Program-made: the position numbers and the translations under genes
From: Roseiarcus sp963829505
Lineage (GTDB): Bacteria > Pseudomonadota > Alphaproteobacteria > Rhizobiales > Beijerinckiaceae
Length of the DNA stretch: 64,000 nt
NCBI GenBank assembly: GCA_963829505.1
Contig: CAWHIL010000003.1
Span: forward strand, 248,001-312,000
Direction of reading: 5' to 3'
Notes under the pieces: model-generated
Told to the model about the DNA's origin: nothing
The model's database searches: none
What the model saw: only the letters and a program-made list of their open reading frames with translations
Shown here: positions 1 to 9,113 of the stretch, piece after piece
Position numbering within the stretch: the first letter of the stretch is position 1
Layout: the number at the start of each line of letters is the position of its first letter

Positions 1-300
1 CGGGCAGGAGTTGTTTCGGCCTCATCAGAAACACCGTATTCGAAAATTCGGATTTATGCAAGAAATATCCGCGGGGTTCCGTAGATTTTCTGCACGCCGT
101 CTTCGAGCCAGTCCCGTTGGGCGCGACGCTGGGGCAGCCTGATCCGTCGCTTGCGCCCCTTCCCTCGCATGATCGCTGACCTGCCACAGAAGGCGGGGAA
201 ACGCAGGCTTGCCCCATTGAGTGGCGGCGCATCGGTCGATAGACCTCGGCGAAACCGTCAGCACGCCTGCGGCGCCGAGCGACATGGGAGATACAGAGGC
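1..300. other. Window edge, no gene recognised
   Basis: I see no convincing coding region here. An open frame does run into phoU from 151, but its first 50 residues are arginine-rich and unlike PhoU, so I treat it as leader. I saw no PHO box (paired CTGTCAT half-sites). Whatever precedes phoU, often pstB, lies outside the window. Confidence 0.4.
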
Positions 301-1014
301 TTGGCCGGACATACCGTTACATCCTACGACAGGGAGCTCGACGCGCTTCAGCGCCTCATCGCCGAAATGGGCGGGGTCGCCGAGACGATGGTGGTCAAGG
401 CTGTGGACGCGCTTGCCGACGCCGACATCGCACTCGCCCAAGAGGTCGTCGAGACGGATTTCCGTCTCGACCGGCTGCAACGCGAGGTCGAGGATCTCGC
501 GGTCATGACGATCGCCCGCCGTCAGCCCGTATCGATCGATTTGCGCGAACTGGTCGGCGCCATTCGGGTGGCCGGCGATCTCGAACGGGTCGGCGACCTC
601 GCGAAGAATATCGCCAAGCGAGCGATCAAGATCGGCGGGCAAGCCCGATTTCCCCGGGCGATCGTCGGACTGAGGCACATGAACGAGGTCGCCACCGAAT
701 CCATGAAGGACGTGCTCGACGCATATGTGCAACGCGACGTCGAACGAGCCCGCAATGTCTGGGACCGCGATGTCGATCTGGACGCGCTCGAGGATTCGGT
801 CTTTCGCGATCTCTTGACCTCGATGATGGAAGACCCGCGCAACATCTCGTTCTGCGCCCATCTTCTGTTCTGCTCCAAGAACATCGAGCGGATCGGCGAT
901 CACGCCACCAACATTGCCGAAACCGTCGTCTACATCGCAACCGCCCAGGCGATGGCGGACCGCCCGCACGGACCTCAGGTGACCGACGTCGACGCCCAGG
1001 GGTCGGCGGCGTGA
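301..1014 (+). CDS. phoU: Phosphate signalling protein PhoU
   Basis: PhoU couples the Pst phosphate transporter to the PhoR/PhoB two-component system and represses the Pho regulon when phosphate is plentiful; it acts in the cytoplasm at the membrane. The protein reads HTVTSYDRELDAL at its start and contains two PhoU three-helix repeats, each with the acidic metal-binding signature (DLERVGDLAKNIAKR near residue 85 and NIERIGDHATNIAE near residue 200). I chose the TTG at 301 because GGGAG lies 10 bases upstream and the resulting 237 residues match the family length; the open frame to 151 adds a non-homologous tail. The DUF47 and PiT genes follow on the same strand after 177 bases, consistent with a phosphate locus. 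Confidence 0.9.
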   Translation: MAGHTVTSYDRELDALQRLIAEMGGVAETMVVKAVDALADADIALAQEVVETDFRLDRLQREVEDLAVMTIARRQPVSIDLRELVGAIRVAGDLERVGDLAKNIAKRAIKIGGQARFPRAIVGLRHMNEVATESMKDVLDAYVQRDVERARNVWDRDVDLDALEDSVFRDLLTSMMEDPRNISFCAHLLFCSKNIERIGDHATNIAETVVYIATAQAMADRPHGPQVTDVDAQGSAA

Positions 1015-1191
1015 AGCGCGGCGAGGCGGACGAAGCGCGCGTTTCCACGCCAGGCGCTCCCTCTTCTCGATCGATCCGCGGGATGCGCCGGCCTGCGGCG
1101 ACATGGCGCCGAACGGTCGGGGAATTGGCGTGGCGTCGGCATCCGGAAACGCTTAGATAGCGCCGCTTTTCAATAGGAGCCCGATTCCACG

Positions 1192-1833
1192 GTGCGTTGG
1201 TTTCAAAGACTTCTGCCGCGCGAAGACAAGTTCTTCGACCTGTTCGAGCGCCATTCAGAGACGCTGGTGGCGGGCGCGGAGGCTCTGCGGAGGCTGTTTC
1301 AGAACGGCGGCGACATCGCGGGGAACTGCCAGACCATCATCGACAAGGAGAACGAGGCCGATCTCATCGCGCGGGAGGTGATGCAGTCGGTGCGCCGCAC
1401 CTTCATCACTCCGTTCGATCGAAGCGACATTCAGGACCTCATCCAGTCGATGGACGACGCGATCGACCAGATGCATCAGACCGTCAAGACCATATCCCTG
1501 TTCGAGTTCCGGGAATTCGTGCCGATGATGAGCGATATGACGGCGCTCGCGGTCGAGGCCGCCCACCTGACATTGAAAGCGATCCCCCTCTTGCGGGAGA
1601 TTGTCACGAACGCCGCCGCGATCAACGCCTATGCGGAGGCGGTCACGCATCTGGAGGGCGAGTCGGACCACCTCTACGACGAGGGCATCCGCGAACTCTA
1701 CCACCGGCACAAGGATCGCGACCCCATGGGGTTCATCATTGGATCGCAGATCTACGAGCACCTCGAAAAGGTCCTCGACCGATTTGAAGACGTCGCGGAG
1801 CGCGTCAACGGCATCGTCATCGAGCACGTCTAG
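1192..1833 (+). CDS. DUF47 (PhoU-like) family protein, PiT partner
   Basis: This 213-residue all-helical protein belongs to the DUF47/PhoU_div family. Members are usually encoded directly before a PiT phosphate transporter and are thought to modulate it. The start MRWFQRLLPREDKFFDLFE is typical of the family, as is the helical core with many acidic and histidine residues (ALRRLFQNGGD, ENEADLIAREV). The start codon is GTG, with AGGAG 12 bases upstream. The PiT gene begins 12 bases after the stop, so co-transcription and translational coupling are likely. The role in transport regulation is inferred from family and neighbourhood. Confidence 0.9.
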   Translation: MRWFQRLLPREDKFFDLFERHSETLVAGAEALRRLFQNGGDIAGNCQTIIDKENEADLIAREVMQSVRRTFITPFDRSDIQDLIQSMDDAIDQMHQTVKTISLFEFREFVPMMSDMTALAVEAAHLTLKAIPLLREIVTNAAAINAYAEAVTHLEGESDHLYDEGIRELYHRHKDRDPMGFIIGSQIYEHLEKVLDRFEDVAERVNGIVIEHV

Positions 1834-1845
1834 GCGCAGGCAGTC

Positions 1846-3030
1846 ATGACCGGTTCTCTCGCCGCGCCCTTGCTCGTCGGCCTGATTGCGACGGCGCTCG
1901 TCTTCGACTTCCTCAACGGTCTGCATGACGCGGCCAACTCGATCGCGACGATCGTATCCACCAGGGTGTTGCGCCCGTCGCTGGCCGTGTTCTGGGCGGC
2001 GTTCTTCAACTTCGTCGCCTTCCTGGTGTTCGGCCTGACGGTTGCGGAAACGGTCGGCAAGGGCATCGTCGCGCCGGAGACGGTTACCGCAGGAGTCATT
2101 TTCGCGGCCCTCACCGGCGCCATCGTCTGGAATGTGGTCACCTGGCTGCTCGGCATCCCGTCCAGCAGTTCGCATGCGTTGATTGGCGGCCTCGTCGGCG
2201 CCGGCGTCGCGCGATCCGGGTTCGGGTCCATCGTGTGGTCGGGCTTCTTCAAGACGTCGGCGGCCATCGTCCTTTCGCCCCTGCTCGGCTTCGTGCTCGC
2301 CATCGGGCTGGTGGCGCTCGTGTCGTGGATCTTCCTTCGGTCGACGCCGTTCGCCGTCGACAAACTGTTCCGGACGCTGCAATTCGGGTCTGCGGCGCTC
2401 TATTCCCTTGGCCACGGCGGCAACGACGCCCAGAAAACCATGGGGATCATCGCCGTTCTTTTGTATTCGCAGGGCTACATGCCCAACGGTTTTCACGTTC
2501 CGCTTTGGGTCGTTTTGTCCTGCCAGGCCGCGATGGCGCTCGGCACCCTGTTCGGCGGCTGGCGGATCGTCCACACCATGGGCTCGAAGATCACGAGACT
2601 GTCGCCCATGCGGGGTTTTTGCGCGGAGACCGGCGGCGCGATCACGCTCTTTCTGGCGACCGGTCTCGGCGTGCCCGTTTCGACGACGCACACGATCACG
2701 GGCGCGATCGTCGGCGTCGGCGCCGCAAGGCGCACCTCCGCCGTCCGATGGAACATCGCCCAGAACATCGTCGTCGCCTGGGTCCTGACGTTGCCGGCCG
2801 CGGCGCTCATCGCCGCTGTCGCCTACGCGCCGCTGCGGCTGTTCGGGGGTAGGCGCCGTCCCGGACGGGGCGGGGCTGACGGCGACGCTTCGCGACAGCC
2901 AGCGTCTTCCGCCTACTCGTCACGCGCAGCGGCGGTCGCGGCCTGCTCGAGGGTCGTGCCGACCATCAGCGGTTTCTTCTCACGGCCCTTCTTCATCAGA
3001 ACGCCCTTGTCGGGGCCGAACTGGGAGTAG
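1846..3030 (+). CDS. pit: Inorganic phosphate transporter, PiT family (3' end probably frameshifted)
   Basis: This is a low-affinity phosphate/cation symporter of the inner membrane. The protein shows the two diagnostic PiT repeats: FDFLNGLHDAANSIATIVST near the N-terminus and GHGGNDAQKTMGI in the middle, with about nine to ten hydrophobic segments between. Homology stops near residue 335, after RLFGG. The frame then runs about 60 residues antisense to the end of the ROK gene. One more G in the run of five at 2845-2849 would give GGG GGG TAG and end the protein at 335 residues, the normal PiT length. The tail to 3030 is therefore probably an artefact or a lesion. The gene follows DUF47 in an operon. 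Confidence 0.88.
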   Translation: MTGSLAAPLLVGLIATALVFDFLNGLHDAANSIATIVSTRVLRPSLAVFWAAFFNFVAFLVFGLTVAETVGKGIVAPETVTAGVIFAALTGAIVWNVVTWLLGIPSSSSHALIGGLVGAGVARSGFGSIVWSGFFKTSAAIVLSPLLGFVLAIGLVALVSWIFLRSTPFAVDKLFRTLQFGSAALYSLGHGGNDAQKTMGIIAVLLYSQGYMPNGFHVPLWVVLSCQAAMALGTLFGGWRIVHTMGSKITRLSPMRGFCAETGGAITLFLATGLGVPVSTTHTITGAIVGVGAARRTSAVRWNIAQNIVVAWVLTLPAAALIAAVAYAPLRLFGGRRRPGRGGADGDASRQPASSAYSSRAAAVAACSRVVPTISGFFSRPFFIRTPLSGPNWE

Positions 3031-4178
3031 ATCGGCAGGAGACTGGCGCCGATGGCCGACGCCCGCGGGCCCAGCGAGCCCGGCAGGATCTCGGGGGCAA
3101 TCAGCCCGCCCGGCACGAGGCTCGTGAACTGCGCGGAAATGCGCGCGACCGTGTCGAGCAGCAGGGGACGCGGCAGCAGCCCGTCGATCACCACCGCCTC
3201 GACATCGACGACCGCGATCGCGCCGATGATGGCTTGCGCGAGCGCCTCCGCGCAATCGTCCCGCCACTCGGCGAAGAGGGAGGCCGCCTCGGCCGGCAGG
3301 GGATCGAGATCGCGCACCCGGGTGATCGGAACGCCGCCGAATTTGAGATGATTGACGAGCGTGTAGATCGAGGCGCGATGCAGGAGGATGTCGAACGGGC
3401 CCGCGGGTTTGGCGACGGAGGCCAGCGTCGACGGAGCGACCGGAAACGGGCCGAACGCCGCGGTGTTGCCGTGCGGCCCGGTTTGCAGCGTGCCGTCGAG
3501 CACGAGGCCCGCGCCGACAAACGTGGTGATCGAGATGTGAAGAAAGTCCTGGTAGCGGACGCCGAGACCCTGCACGAGTTCGGCGATCGCGGCGGCGGAA
3601 GCGTCGTTTTCGACCTGAACGGGAAGCCCGTTGGTGTCGAGAAAGTCCGAGGCGAGGTCGATCTGCTTCCACACCGGCCCGATCTCGGCGGGAAAGCCGA
3701 GCTCGCTGTCCCAGCCGCCGATGAAATAGGGCGCCGACACCCCGATGCCGACAAGCCGCGTCACGTCGTCGCCGAGCTGATTGCGAAAGCGCTTGAGGAT
3801 CCCGTTGGCGATGCGCCGGACGACGGCCGGATCGGGGTGGTCGTGATCGTGGCTCTCGAACGCCTGGGTCCGTCCGCAGAAGTCGATGAGCACGGCGTCG
3901 AGCGAACGCCGGCCGATATGCAGGCCGATCGAATAGGCGCCGCGCGGCGACAGCTCATACAGCGCAGAAGGCTGCCCCTTGCCGCCGAACCGCCGGCCGC
4001 CGTCCTTGACGTAGCCGCCCTCTTCGAGCGCCTCGACGATGGTCGCGACCGCGGGCGGCGTCAGCCTGGCGAAGCGGGCGATCTCGGCCTTGGAGGCGTG
4101 CTGGAAGCGACGCAGCGCGTCGAGCACGACGCGCTCGTTGTATTGTCTGAGCTGAACCGAGTTGCTGCCGCGTCCCAT
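2913..4178 (-). CDS. ROK family transcriptional regulator
   Basis: This 421-residue protein is a sugar-responsive regulator of the NagC/XylR/Mlc type. Residues 1-80 hold a winged helix-turn-helix (SKAEIARFARLTPPAVATIV), and the remainder is a ROK sugar-kinase-like domain (IGVSAPYFIGG; VENDASAAAIAELVQG). The classical ROK zinc motif CxCGxxGC is not evident, so it may not bind zinc in the usual way. It is divergent from the sugar ABC operon that begins at 4714 and probably represses that operon until the sugar or a derivative binds. The sugar cannot be named from sequence. Its C-terminal end is overlapped antisense by the runaway PiT frame. Confidence 0.9.
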   Translation of the reverse strand: MGRGSNSVQLRQYNERVVLDALRRFQHASKAEIARFARLTPPAVATIVEALEEGGYVKDGGRRFGGKGQPSALYELSPRGAYSIGLHIGRRSLDAVLIDFCGRTQAFESHDHDHPDPAVVRRIANGILKRFRNQLGDDVTRLVGIGVSAPYFIGGWDSELGFPAEIGPVWKQIDLASDFLDTNGLPVQVENDASAAAIAELVQGLGVRYQDFLHISITTFVGAGLVLDGTLQTGPHGNTAAFGPFPVAPSTLASVAKPAGPFDILLHRASIYTLVNHLKFGGVPITRVRDLDPLPAEAASLFAEWRDDCAEALAQAIIGAIAVVDVEAVVIDGLLPRPLLLDTVARISAQFTSLVPGGLIAPEILPGSLGPRASAIGASLLPIYSQFGPDKGVLMKKGREKKPLMVGTTLEQAATAAARDE

Positions 4179-4205
4179 CGTGTTCGTGTCGGTTTTATGA
4201 AATCA

Positions 4206-4218
4206 GATTTATTTAATC
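4206..4218. promoter_or_regulatory. AT-rich inverted repeat upstream of the ROK gene, possible operator
   Basis: GATT-TATTT-AATC lies 28 bases upstream of the ROK start in an otherwise GC-rich region. A related AT-rich stretch (GCTTTAATTAGTC) ends the presumed promoter of the ABC operon near 4550-4562. ROK regulators often bind AT-rich inverted repeats, so these could be its sites. The half-sites are short and the assignment is speculative. Confidence 0.25.
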
Positions 4219-4343
4219 AAAGGGGTTCAACCCCTTGCCGGACGATTGCGCCGACTTCCGGCTATATGCGCCATACACGCGCTCTGCACAAGGGAAGTGT
4301 ACAGCCGCGGCAAACTCCCAAAGAGTGGTGGCTCCGAACACCG

Positions 4344-4450
4344 ACCTCGTCCTGAGGAGCCTGCGAAGCGGGCGTCTCGAAGGACATCGTGTCCAGGAAA
4401 ATGTCCTTCGAGACGCGTCGCCTTAGGGCAGCCGCTCCTCAGGACGAGGT
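4344..4450. repeat. Long palindromic intergenic repeat element
   Basis: The outer arms ACCTCGTCCTGAGGAGC (4344-4360) and GCTCCTCAGGACGAGGT (4434-4450) are perfect 17-base inverted repeats. Nested inner arms of 16 bases (4372-4387 and 4401-4416, beginning GCGTCTCGAAGG) are also perfect. The whole block can fold into a long two-tier hairpin. Elements with the CTCGTCCTGAGGAG signature are dispersed between genes in many Hyphomicrobiales genomes. It carries no gene and may act as a transcript-stabilising or terminating structure, or as a non-autonomous mobile element. Confidence 0.85.
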
Positions 4451-4521
4451 GGCGAAGCGGCCCTGCCCGGGAGGTGCAGACGCGCCGCTTCGGGTGGGCC
4501 GCCGAATCCTGCTTTCGGCCG

Positions 4522-4549
4522 TTGACAGCGCGTTCGATTATAGTAGACT
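4522..4549 (+). promoter_or_regulatory. Candidate sigma-70 promoter of the sugar ABC operon
   Basis: A perfect -35 TTGACA (4522-4527) is followed after 16 bases by TAGACT (4544-4549), a four-of-six match to the -10 consensus. It lies about 165 bases before the binding-protein start and just after the palindromic repeat. The AT-rich bases following the -10 could bind the divergent ROK regulator. Confidence 0.4.
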
Positions 4550-4713
4550 GCTTTAATTAGTCGCCCGGAGGCGATCGCGACCGAGCCCTCGGGGCGCGCT
4601 TCGCCGTCCGGTCGAAGGTTTGCGGGGACGCGCCCCGCGTTAACGATGCGCCGCTCGGACTCTTCCGGAGCCGAAATCAATCGCGGCGCATGATCCCTGG
4701 GAGGAACGAACCG

Positions 4714-6024
4714 ATGCCCATGCGCATGAATGACCTCACGCGGCGCAATTTCCTGCGTTCGACCGCCGTTGTCGGCGTCGGCGCCGCCACGACTGCCGCC
4801 GGCCTCGGGCCGGCCCGCGCGGCGCCGGTGGAGATCCATTATTTCTACCGCGCGGCCTGGCCGACTTCCGAGACCTACGCCAACTGGCTGATCGACGAGT
4901 GGAACAAGAAGAACGGCGACCGCATCCATGTGACCGGCGCGAGCGTCGACGGCGAGACCTACAAGACCAAGCAGACGATCGAGATCAGTTCGAGCGACCC
5001 GCCGGACGTCTTCTACTCGTGGGAGGGCGGACGCGCCGGCGAGATCGTCAAGGCCGGCTTCGCCGCCGATCTCACGCCGTACTACGAGAAATTCGGCTGG
5101 AACAAATCGCTGAACTCGGCCAGCGTCTCGCTCGCCCAGTACAACGGCAAGCCCTTCTTCGTCCCGACCGAGATCGGCGCGTCCGTCGTCTGGTACCGCA
5201 AGGATCTGCACGACAAGCTCGGCCTGACGGTTCCGACCACCTGGGACGAGATGATGGCGAACGCCGTCAAGGCGAAGGCGGCCGGCATCGCGCCCTTCAT
5301 GCTGTCCAACCAGAAGAAGTGGCCGGCGCAATTCATGTGGTCGGCGATGATGGTCAACAAATACGGCCTCGACGCCTATCAGGGCCTGATCGACAACAAG
5401 ATCCCCTGGACCGATCCGCGCGCCGTCGACATCACCGCGATGATGCAGAAGCTCGCCAACGACGGCATGTTCATCGACAATTTCAATTCCATCGACTTCG
5501 CCCCGGCGCAGGTCCCCTGGGCGCAGGGCAAGGCCCTCTACTGGTACAAGGGTTCGTTCATTCTCGGCAGCTTCCGCGGCGACAAGAAGCAGTGCTGCGC
5601 CGAACCGATCGACTGGTTCGCCTTCCCCAAGATGAGCGCCGAGAAGCCGGTGATGTCGATCTACGACGAAGACACCGTGATGATTCATGCGGCGAGCAAG
5701 AACAAGGACGCGGCGGCGGAATTCGTCAACTGGATGGTGTCGCCGGAAGCCTCCGCCCAGAAACTCGTGATCGACAAGCCCTACGCCTCCTACGCCGCGG
5801 CCGATCTTTCCAATCTGTCGCCGATGGAGCAGCGGCTCGGCAAGGCGATGGCCGACGCCGGGTCCTATACCTTCATGCATGTCGATCACGGCACGCCGCC
5901 GGCGATTTCGGATCGCTTTCTCGACGGCCTTCAGGGGGTGCTCGCGGGCGCGATTTCGCCTGCGGACGCCATGCAGGCGACGGAAACCGAGGCCGAGCGC
6001 ACCCGCGGCAAGATCAAGACCTGA
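4714..6024 (+). CDS. Sugar ABC transporter substrate-binding protein (family 1, Tat-exported)
   Basis: This periplasmic solute-binding protein delivers a carbohydrate to the permease pair encoded downstream. The N-terminus has a twin-arginine signal (TRRNFLRSTAVVG) with a cleavage-like ARA-A site near residue 33, so it is probably exported folded. The mature part is a typical 400-residue MalE/UgpB-like protein (DPPDVFYSWEGG; GLTVPTTWDEM). I chose the ATG at 4714 because GGGAGG sits 9 bases upstream; the earlier ATG at 4690 lacks such a site. It is the first gene of the operon after the ROK-flanked regulatory region. The ligand cannot be assigned. Confidence 0.9.
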   Translation: MPMRMNDLTRRNFLRSTAVVGVGAATTAAGLGPARAAPVEIHYFYRAAWPTSETYANWLIDEWNKKNGDRIHVTGASVDGETYKTKQTIEISSSDPPDVFYSWEGGRAGEIVKAGFAADLTPYYEKFGWNKSLNSASVSLAQYNGKPFFVPTEIGASVVWYRKDLHDKLGLTVPTTWDEMMANAVKAKAAGIAPFMLSNQKKWPAQFMWSAMMVNKYGLDAYQGLIDNKIPWTDPRAVDITAMMQKLANDGMFIDNFNSIDFAPAQVPWAQGKALYWYKGSFILGSFRGDKKQCCAEPIDWFAFPKMSAEKPVMSIYDEDTVMIHAASKNKDAAAEFVNWMVSPEASAQKLVIDKPYASYAAADLSNLSPMEQRLGKAMADAGSYTFMHVDHGTPPAISDRFLDGLQGVLAGAISPADAMQATETEAERTRGKIKT

Positions 6025-6161
6025 CGGAAGTTTGACGGACGGCCGCCCCGGCGCGATCCTCCTAAGGACGCGGCGGGGCGCTCTGGCTTGAACGGTCGGA
6101 GGTTGGCGGAGGCCAGTGACGCGGCTTCCGCGCTTTTTCTAAAGATTGAGGGGCGGCCTCG

Positions 6162-7083
6162 ATGGCTTCGCGGGCGAGCGACGAAAGGACGTCCTTCCTC
6201 GCCTTCGCGCGCGCCCATGTCTTCGTCACGATGTTCGGCATTCTCCTGCCGATCGCGCTCTTCGCCTGCTTCATCGGCTATCCGATCGCCTACACGATCT
6301 ACCTGAGCTTCTTCGAGTGGAACGGGATGGCGCCGGTCAAGACGTTCGTCGGCTTCGCCAACTACGCCTACATGCTGCGCGACAATTATTTCTATATCTC
6401 GCTCGTGAACAACCTGAAGTGGCTGGCGGTGTCGCTGGCTTTCCCGGTCGTTCTCGGCTTCCTGATCGCCTATGCGATGCGCGTCCGCGCGGTCTATCTG
6501 CCGACGCTCCTGCGCACGGCGATCTTCTTCCCGGTGACGATGTCGCTCGTCGCCGTCGGCCTGATGTTTCTCCTCATCCTGAACCCGATCTTCGGCGCCT
6601 TCGACGACGTCCTGCGCGGGCTGGGTCTGGGTTCCTGGTGCGGGAATGGTTCGGCGACTATCGCATCGCGATCTATACGCTGGCCGTCGTCGGCGGCTGG
6701 GCGTTCACCGGGCTGCCGATGATCTTCTATTTCGCCGGGATCGGCGACGTCCCCAAGGAGACGTTCGACGCGGCGCGGATCGAGGGCGCGGGACACTTGC
6801 GCATGATGCTGCGGGTCGCCCTGCCACAATTGCGTCCGGTCACCGCGGTCGTCGTGATGCTGACGCTCTTCGAGTCGCTCAAGGCCTTCGACCTGATCGC
6901 GGTGATGACCAAGGGCGCGCCCTTCGGGCGGACCAACGTGCTCGGCTATCTCGTCTACCTCGAGAGCTTCTGGAACTCGCGGTTCGGTTACGGGCGACGG
7001 TCAGCGTCGCCATTCTCGTTTTGTCGGTCGCGATTGCGGCCTTGCTGCTCGGCAAGGTGTTCAGGGGCGCCTTCGATGTCTGA
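6162..7083 (+). pseudogene. Sugar ABC transporter permease (MalF type), two frameshifts as read
   Basis: This inner-membrane permease would form half of the sugar channel. The reading frame opens at the ATG at 6162 with a GAGGGG site 8 bases upstream (MFGILLPIALFACFIGYPIA). It must shift frame near 6631, after DDVLRGLGLG, to continue as FLVREWFGDYRIAIYTL, and again near 6993 to end as TVSVAILVLSVAIAALLLGK. The EAA loop is intact in the middle frame (DAARIEGAGHLRMMLRVALP). Both shifts are explained by one missing G in a G-run. Restored, the protein has 307 residues, normal for the family. The clean homology on each side suggests recent lesions or sequencing errors rather than old decay. Confidence 0.85.
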
Positions 7084-7935
7084 GGCGCGCGGACGCACGC
7101 TCGTCAGGCTGCGCTACGCGGCGCCGAAAGTCCTGGCGACGGTCATTGCGCTCATCCTCGCCGCGATCTGGATCGGTCCGCTGGCGCTGATGGTGATGAC
7201 GTCGATCAAGCCGAACAGCGAGTTTCTGAACGGACCTTTCGCCCTGCCGATCGCCCCGACGCTCGCGCCCTACTGGAACGTGTGGGAGGGGCTGCACTTC
7301 GGCGTCCTGCTCGAAAACAGCCTTATCTACGCGGCGACCGGCTCGGCGCTCGCCGTCGGTCTGGCGCTCGTCCCGGCCTTTGCGCTGAGCCGCTTCGAGC
7401 CGCCCGGCAAGAAGTAATTTTCGCCCTCCTCCTGACCGGACTGATGCTGCCGCAGCAGACGGTGCTCATCCCCCTCTACGACGTCCTGCGCACCCTGCAC
7501 CTCTTCGACACCCGCATCGGCCTCATCGTCGTCCACGGCGTCTACGGCATGCCGTCGCAAATCCTGATCCTCAGGGGTTTCATGACGACCATCCCGCGCG
7601 ACATCGAAAAGGCCGCGCAGATCGAGGGCGCGACCGACTTCCAGATCTTCACCAAAGTCATCCTGCCGCTCTCGGTGCCGGGCATCGTCGTCGGCTACAC
7701 GCTCAACTTCATCGCGATCTGGAAGGAATTCGTGTTCGCCCTCGTGTTCCTGAACAGCGAATCGATCTTCCCGGTGACCGTCGGCATGCTGAAGCTCAAC
7801 AGCGACCGCTACATCTCGGCGTTCAATCTGCCGTCCGCCGGCCTCGTCATTTCGCAGATCCCGATCGCGATCCTGTTCATCTTCGCCTACCGCTGGATTT
7901 CCAGCGGCAACTTTGTCGGTTCGGTCAAGGGCTGA
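7076..7935 (+). pseudogene. Sugar ABC transporter permease (MalG type), one frameshift as read
   Basis: This is the second membrane subunit of the sugar importer; its ATG overlaps the end of the first permease by 8 bases. The N-terminal part reads MSEARGRTLVRLRYAAPK with a first membrane helix and ends prematurely at 7417 (EPPGKK then stop). The rest continues in another frame as VIFALLLTGLMLPQQTVLIP and contains the EAA loop (KAAQIEGATDFQIFTKVILP) and a normal C-terminus. A single missing G near 7414 (AAGAAGT instead of AAGAAGGT) accounts for the break. Restored length is 286 residues, usual for MalG-like permeases. Confidence 0.85.
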
Positions 7936-7956
7936 AACGGCGGGAGACCGACGACA

Positions 7957-9066
7957 ATGGCCAGCGTCACCCTCGTCGAGGTCGAGAAGCGGTTCGGCGC
8001 GCATGTCGTGATCCCGAGTCTCAGCCTCAAGATCCTCGACGGATCGTTCGTCGTGCTCGTCGGGCCGTCCGGCTGCGGCAAGACGACGACGCTCAACATG
8101 ATCGCCGGCCTCGAGACGATTTCGTCCGGCCAATTGCTGATCGGCGACGCCGATGTGACCGACCTTCCGCCCAAGGCGCGCGACATCGCCATGGTCTTTC
8201 AGTCCTACGCGCTCTTTCCGCATCTCACCGTGTTCGAGAACATCGCCTTCGGCCTGAAGATCAGGCGGGTGGCGCGAGGCGACATCGATACGCAGGTTCG
8301 AGGCGTCGCCGATCGCCTGCGGATCGAGTCGCTTCTCGACCGCCTGCCAAAGGCGCTTTCGGGCGGCCAGCGGCAGCGCGTGGCGCTTGCCCGCGCGCTT
8401 GTCCGGCGCCCGGGCGTCTTTCTGATGGACGAGCCGCTGTCGAACCTCGACGCGAAGCTGCGCATCGAGGCGCGGAGTTTCCTCGCCAAGATGCATCAGG
8501 AGATCGGCGTGACGACGGTCTATGTCACGCACGACCAGTCGGAAGCGATGACCATGGGCGACACGATCGTTGTGATGAAGGACGGCGTCGTTCAGCAGGC
8601 CGCCTCGCCGCTCGAGGTCTACAACCGGCCGGCCAACACCTTCGTCGCCGGGTTCATCGGATCGCCGGCGATGAACTTCCTCGAACTTTCGCTCGCCGGC
8701 GCGCGCCTCGTCGATCCCGCCGATGGCTTCGCCATCGCGATCCCGGACCGGCTGCGCGGCGCCCTCGAAGGATACGGCAAGCCGAAGGTGATCCTCGGTG
8801 TGCGCCCCGAGGCGTTGCGCCCGCTGCCGCGCGACGCAGACCCTGCGGGCGCGCCGGTTCTTTCGATCGACGTCGCGCAGCACCTCGGGCATGAAACGCT
8901 GCTCGACGCTTCCGATGGGTCGCACCGGATCGTCGCCCGCGTCGGCGCCGCCGACGATTCGCGCATCGGCGAGCGGCGGCCGTTCCTGTTCGATCCGGAT
9001 CTCATGCACCTGTTCGACGCCGAAACAGGGGCCAATCTTTCCGTGAGTTCGCGCGCGGCGGCGTGA
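7957..9066 (+). CDS. Sugar ABC transporter ATP-binding protein (MsmK/UgpC type)
   Basis: This cytoplasmic ATPase energises the sugar importer. At 369 residues it has the Walker A motif GPSGCGKTT near residue 38, the ABC signature LSGGQRQRVALARAL, Walker B (VFLMDEP), the switch histidine in YVTHDQSEA and a C-terminal TOBE/OB region, all as in the CUT1 family. It begins 21 bases after the second permease with a GGGAGA site, so it is the last gene of the operon. UgpC-type ATPases often serve several CUT1 systems, so this intact gene may still be useful even if the permeases are broken. Confidence 0.92.
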   Translation: MASVTLVEVEKRFGAHVVIPSLSLKILDGSFVVLVGPSGCGKTTTLNMIAGLETISSGQLLIGDADVTDLPPKARDIAMVFQSYALFPHLTVFENIAFGLKIRRVARGDIDTQVRGVADRLRIESLLDRLPKALSGGQRQRVALARALVRRPGVFLMDEPLSNLDAKLRIEARSFLAKMHQEIGVTTVYVTHDQSEAMTMGDTIVVMKDGVVQQAASPLEVYNRPANTFVAGFIGSPAMNFLELSLAGARLVDPADGFAIAIPDRLRGALEGYGKPKVILGVRPEALRPLPRDADPAGAPVLSIDVAQHLGHETLLDASDGSHRIVARVGAADDSRIGERRPFLFDPDLMHLFDAETGANLSVSSRAAA

Positions 9067-9067
9067 C

Positions 9068-9104
9068 GGGCGTCGGCGACGCGTGCGCCGAATGTCGGAC
9101 GCCC
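9068..9104. terminator. Hairpin between convergent genes
   Basis: GGGCGTC (9068-9074) and GACGCCC (9098-9104) are perfect inverted repeats enclosing a further GGCG/CGCC pairing. The hairpin fills the 47-base gap between the end of the ABC operon and the convergent end of the exporter gene. It has no U-tract, so it may be a weak bidirectional terminator or simply an mRNA-end structure. Confidence 0.4.
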
Positions 9105-9113
9105 ATCCGTCGC

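Noticed and set aside
1255..2691. Long minus-strand open frame antisense to DUF47 and PiT
   Set aside because: Arginine- and aspartate-rich composition without domains; a shadow of codon bias in GC-rich genes.
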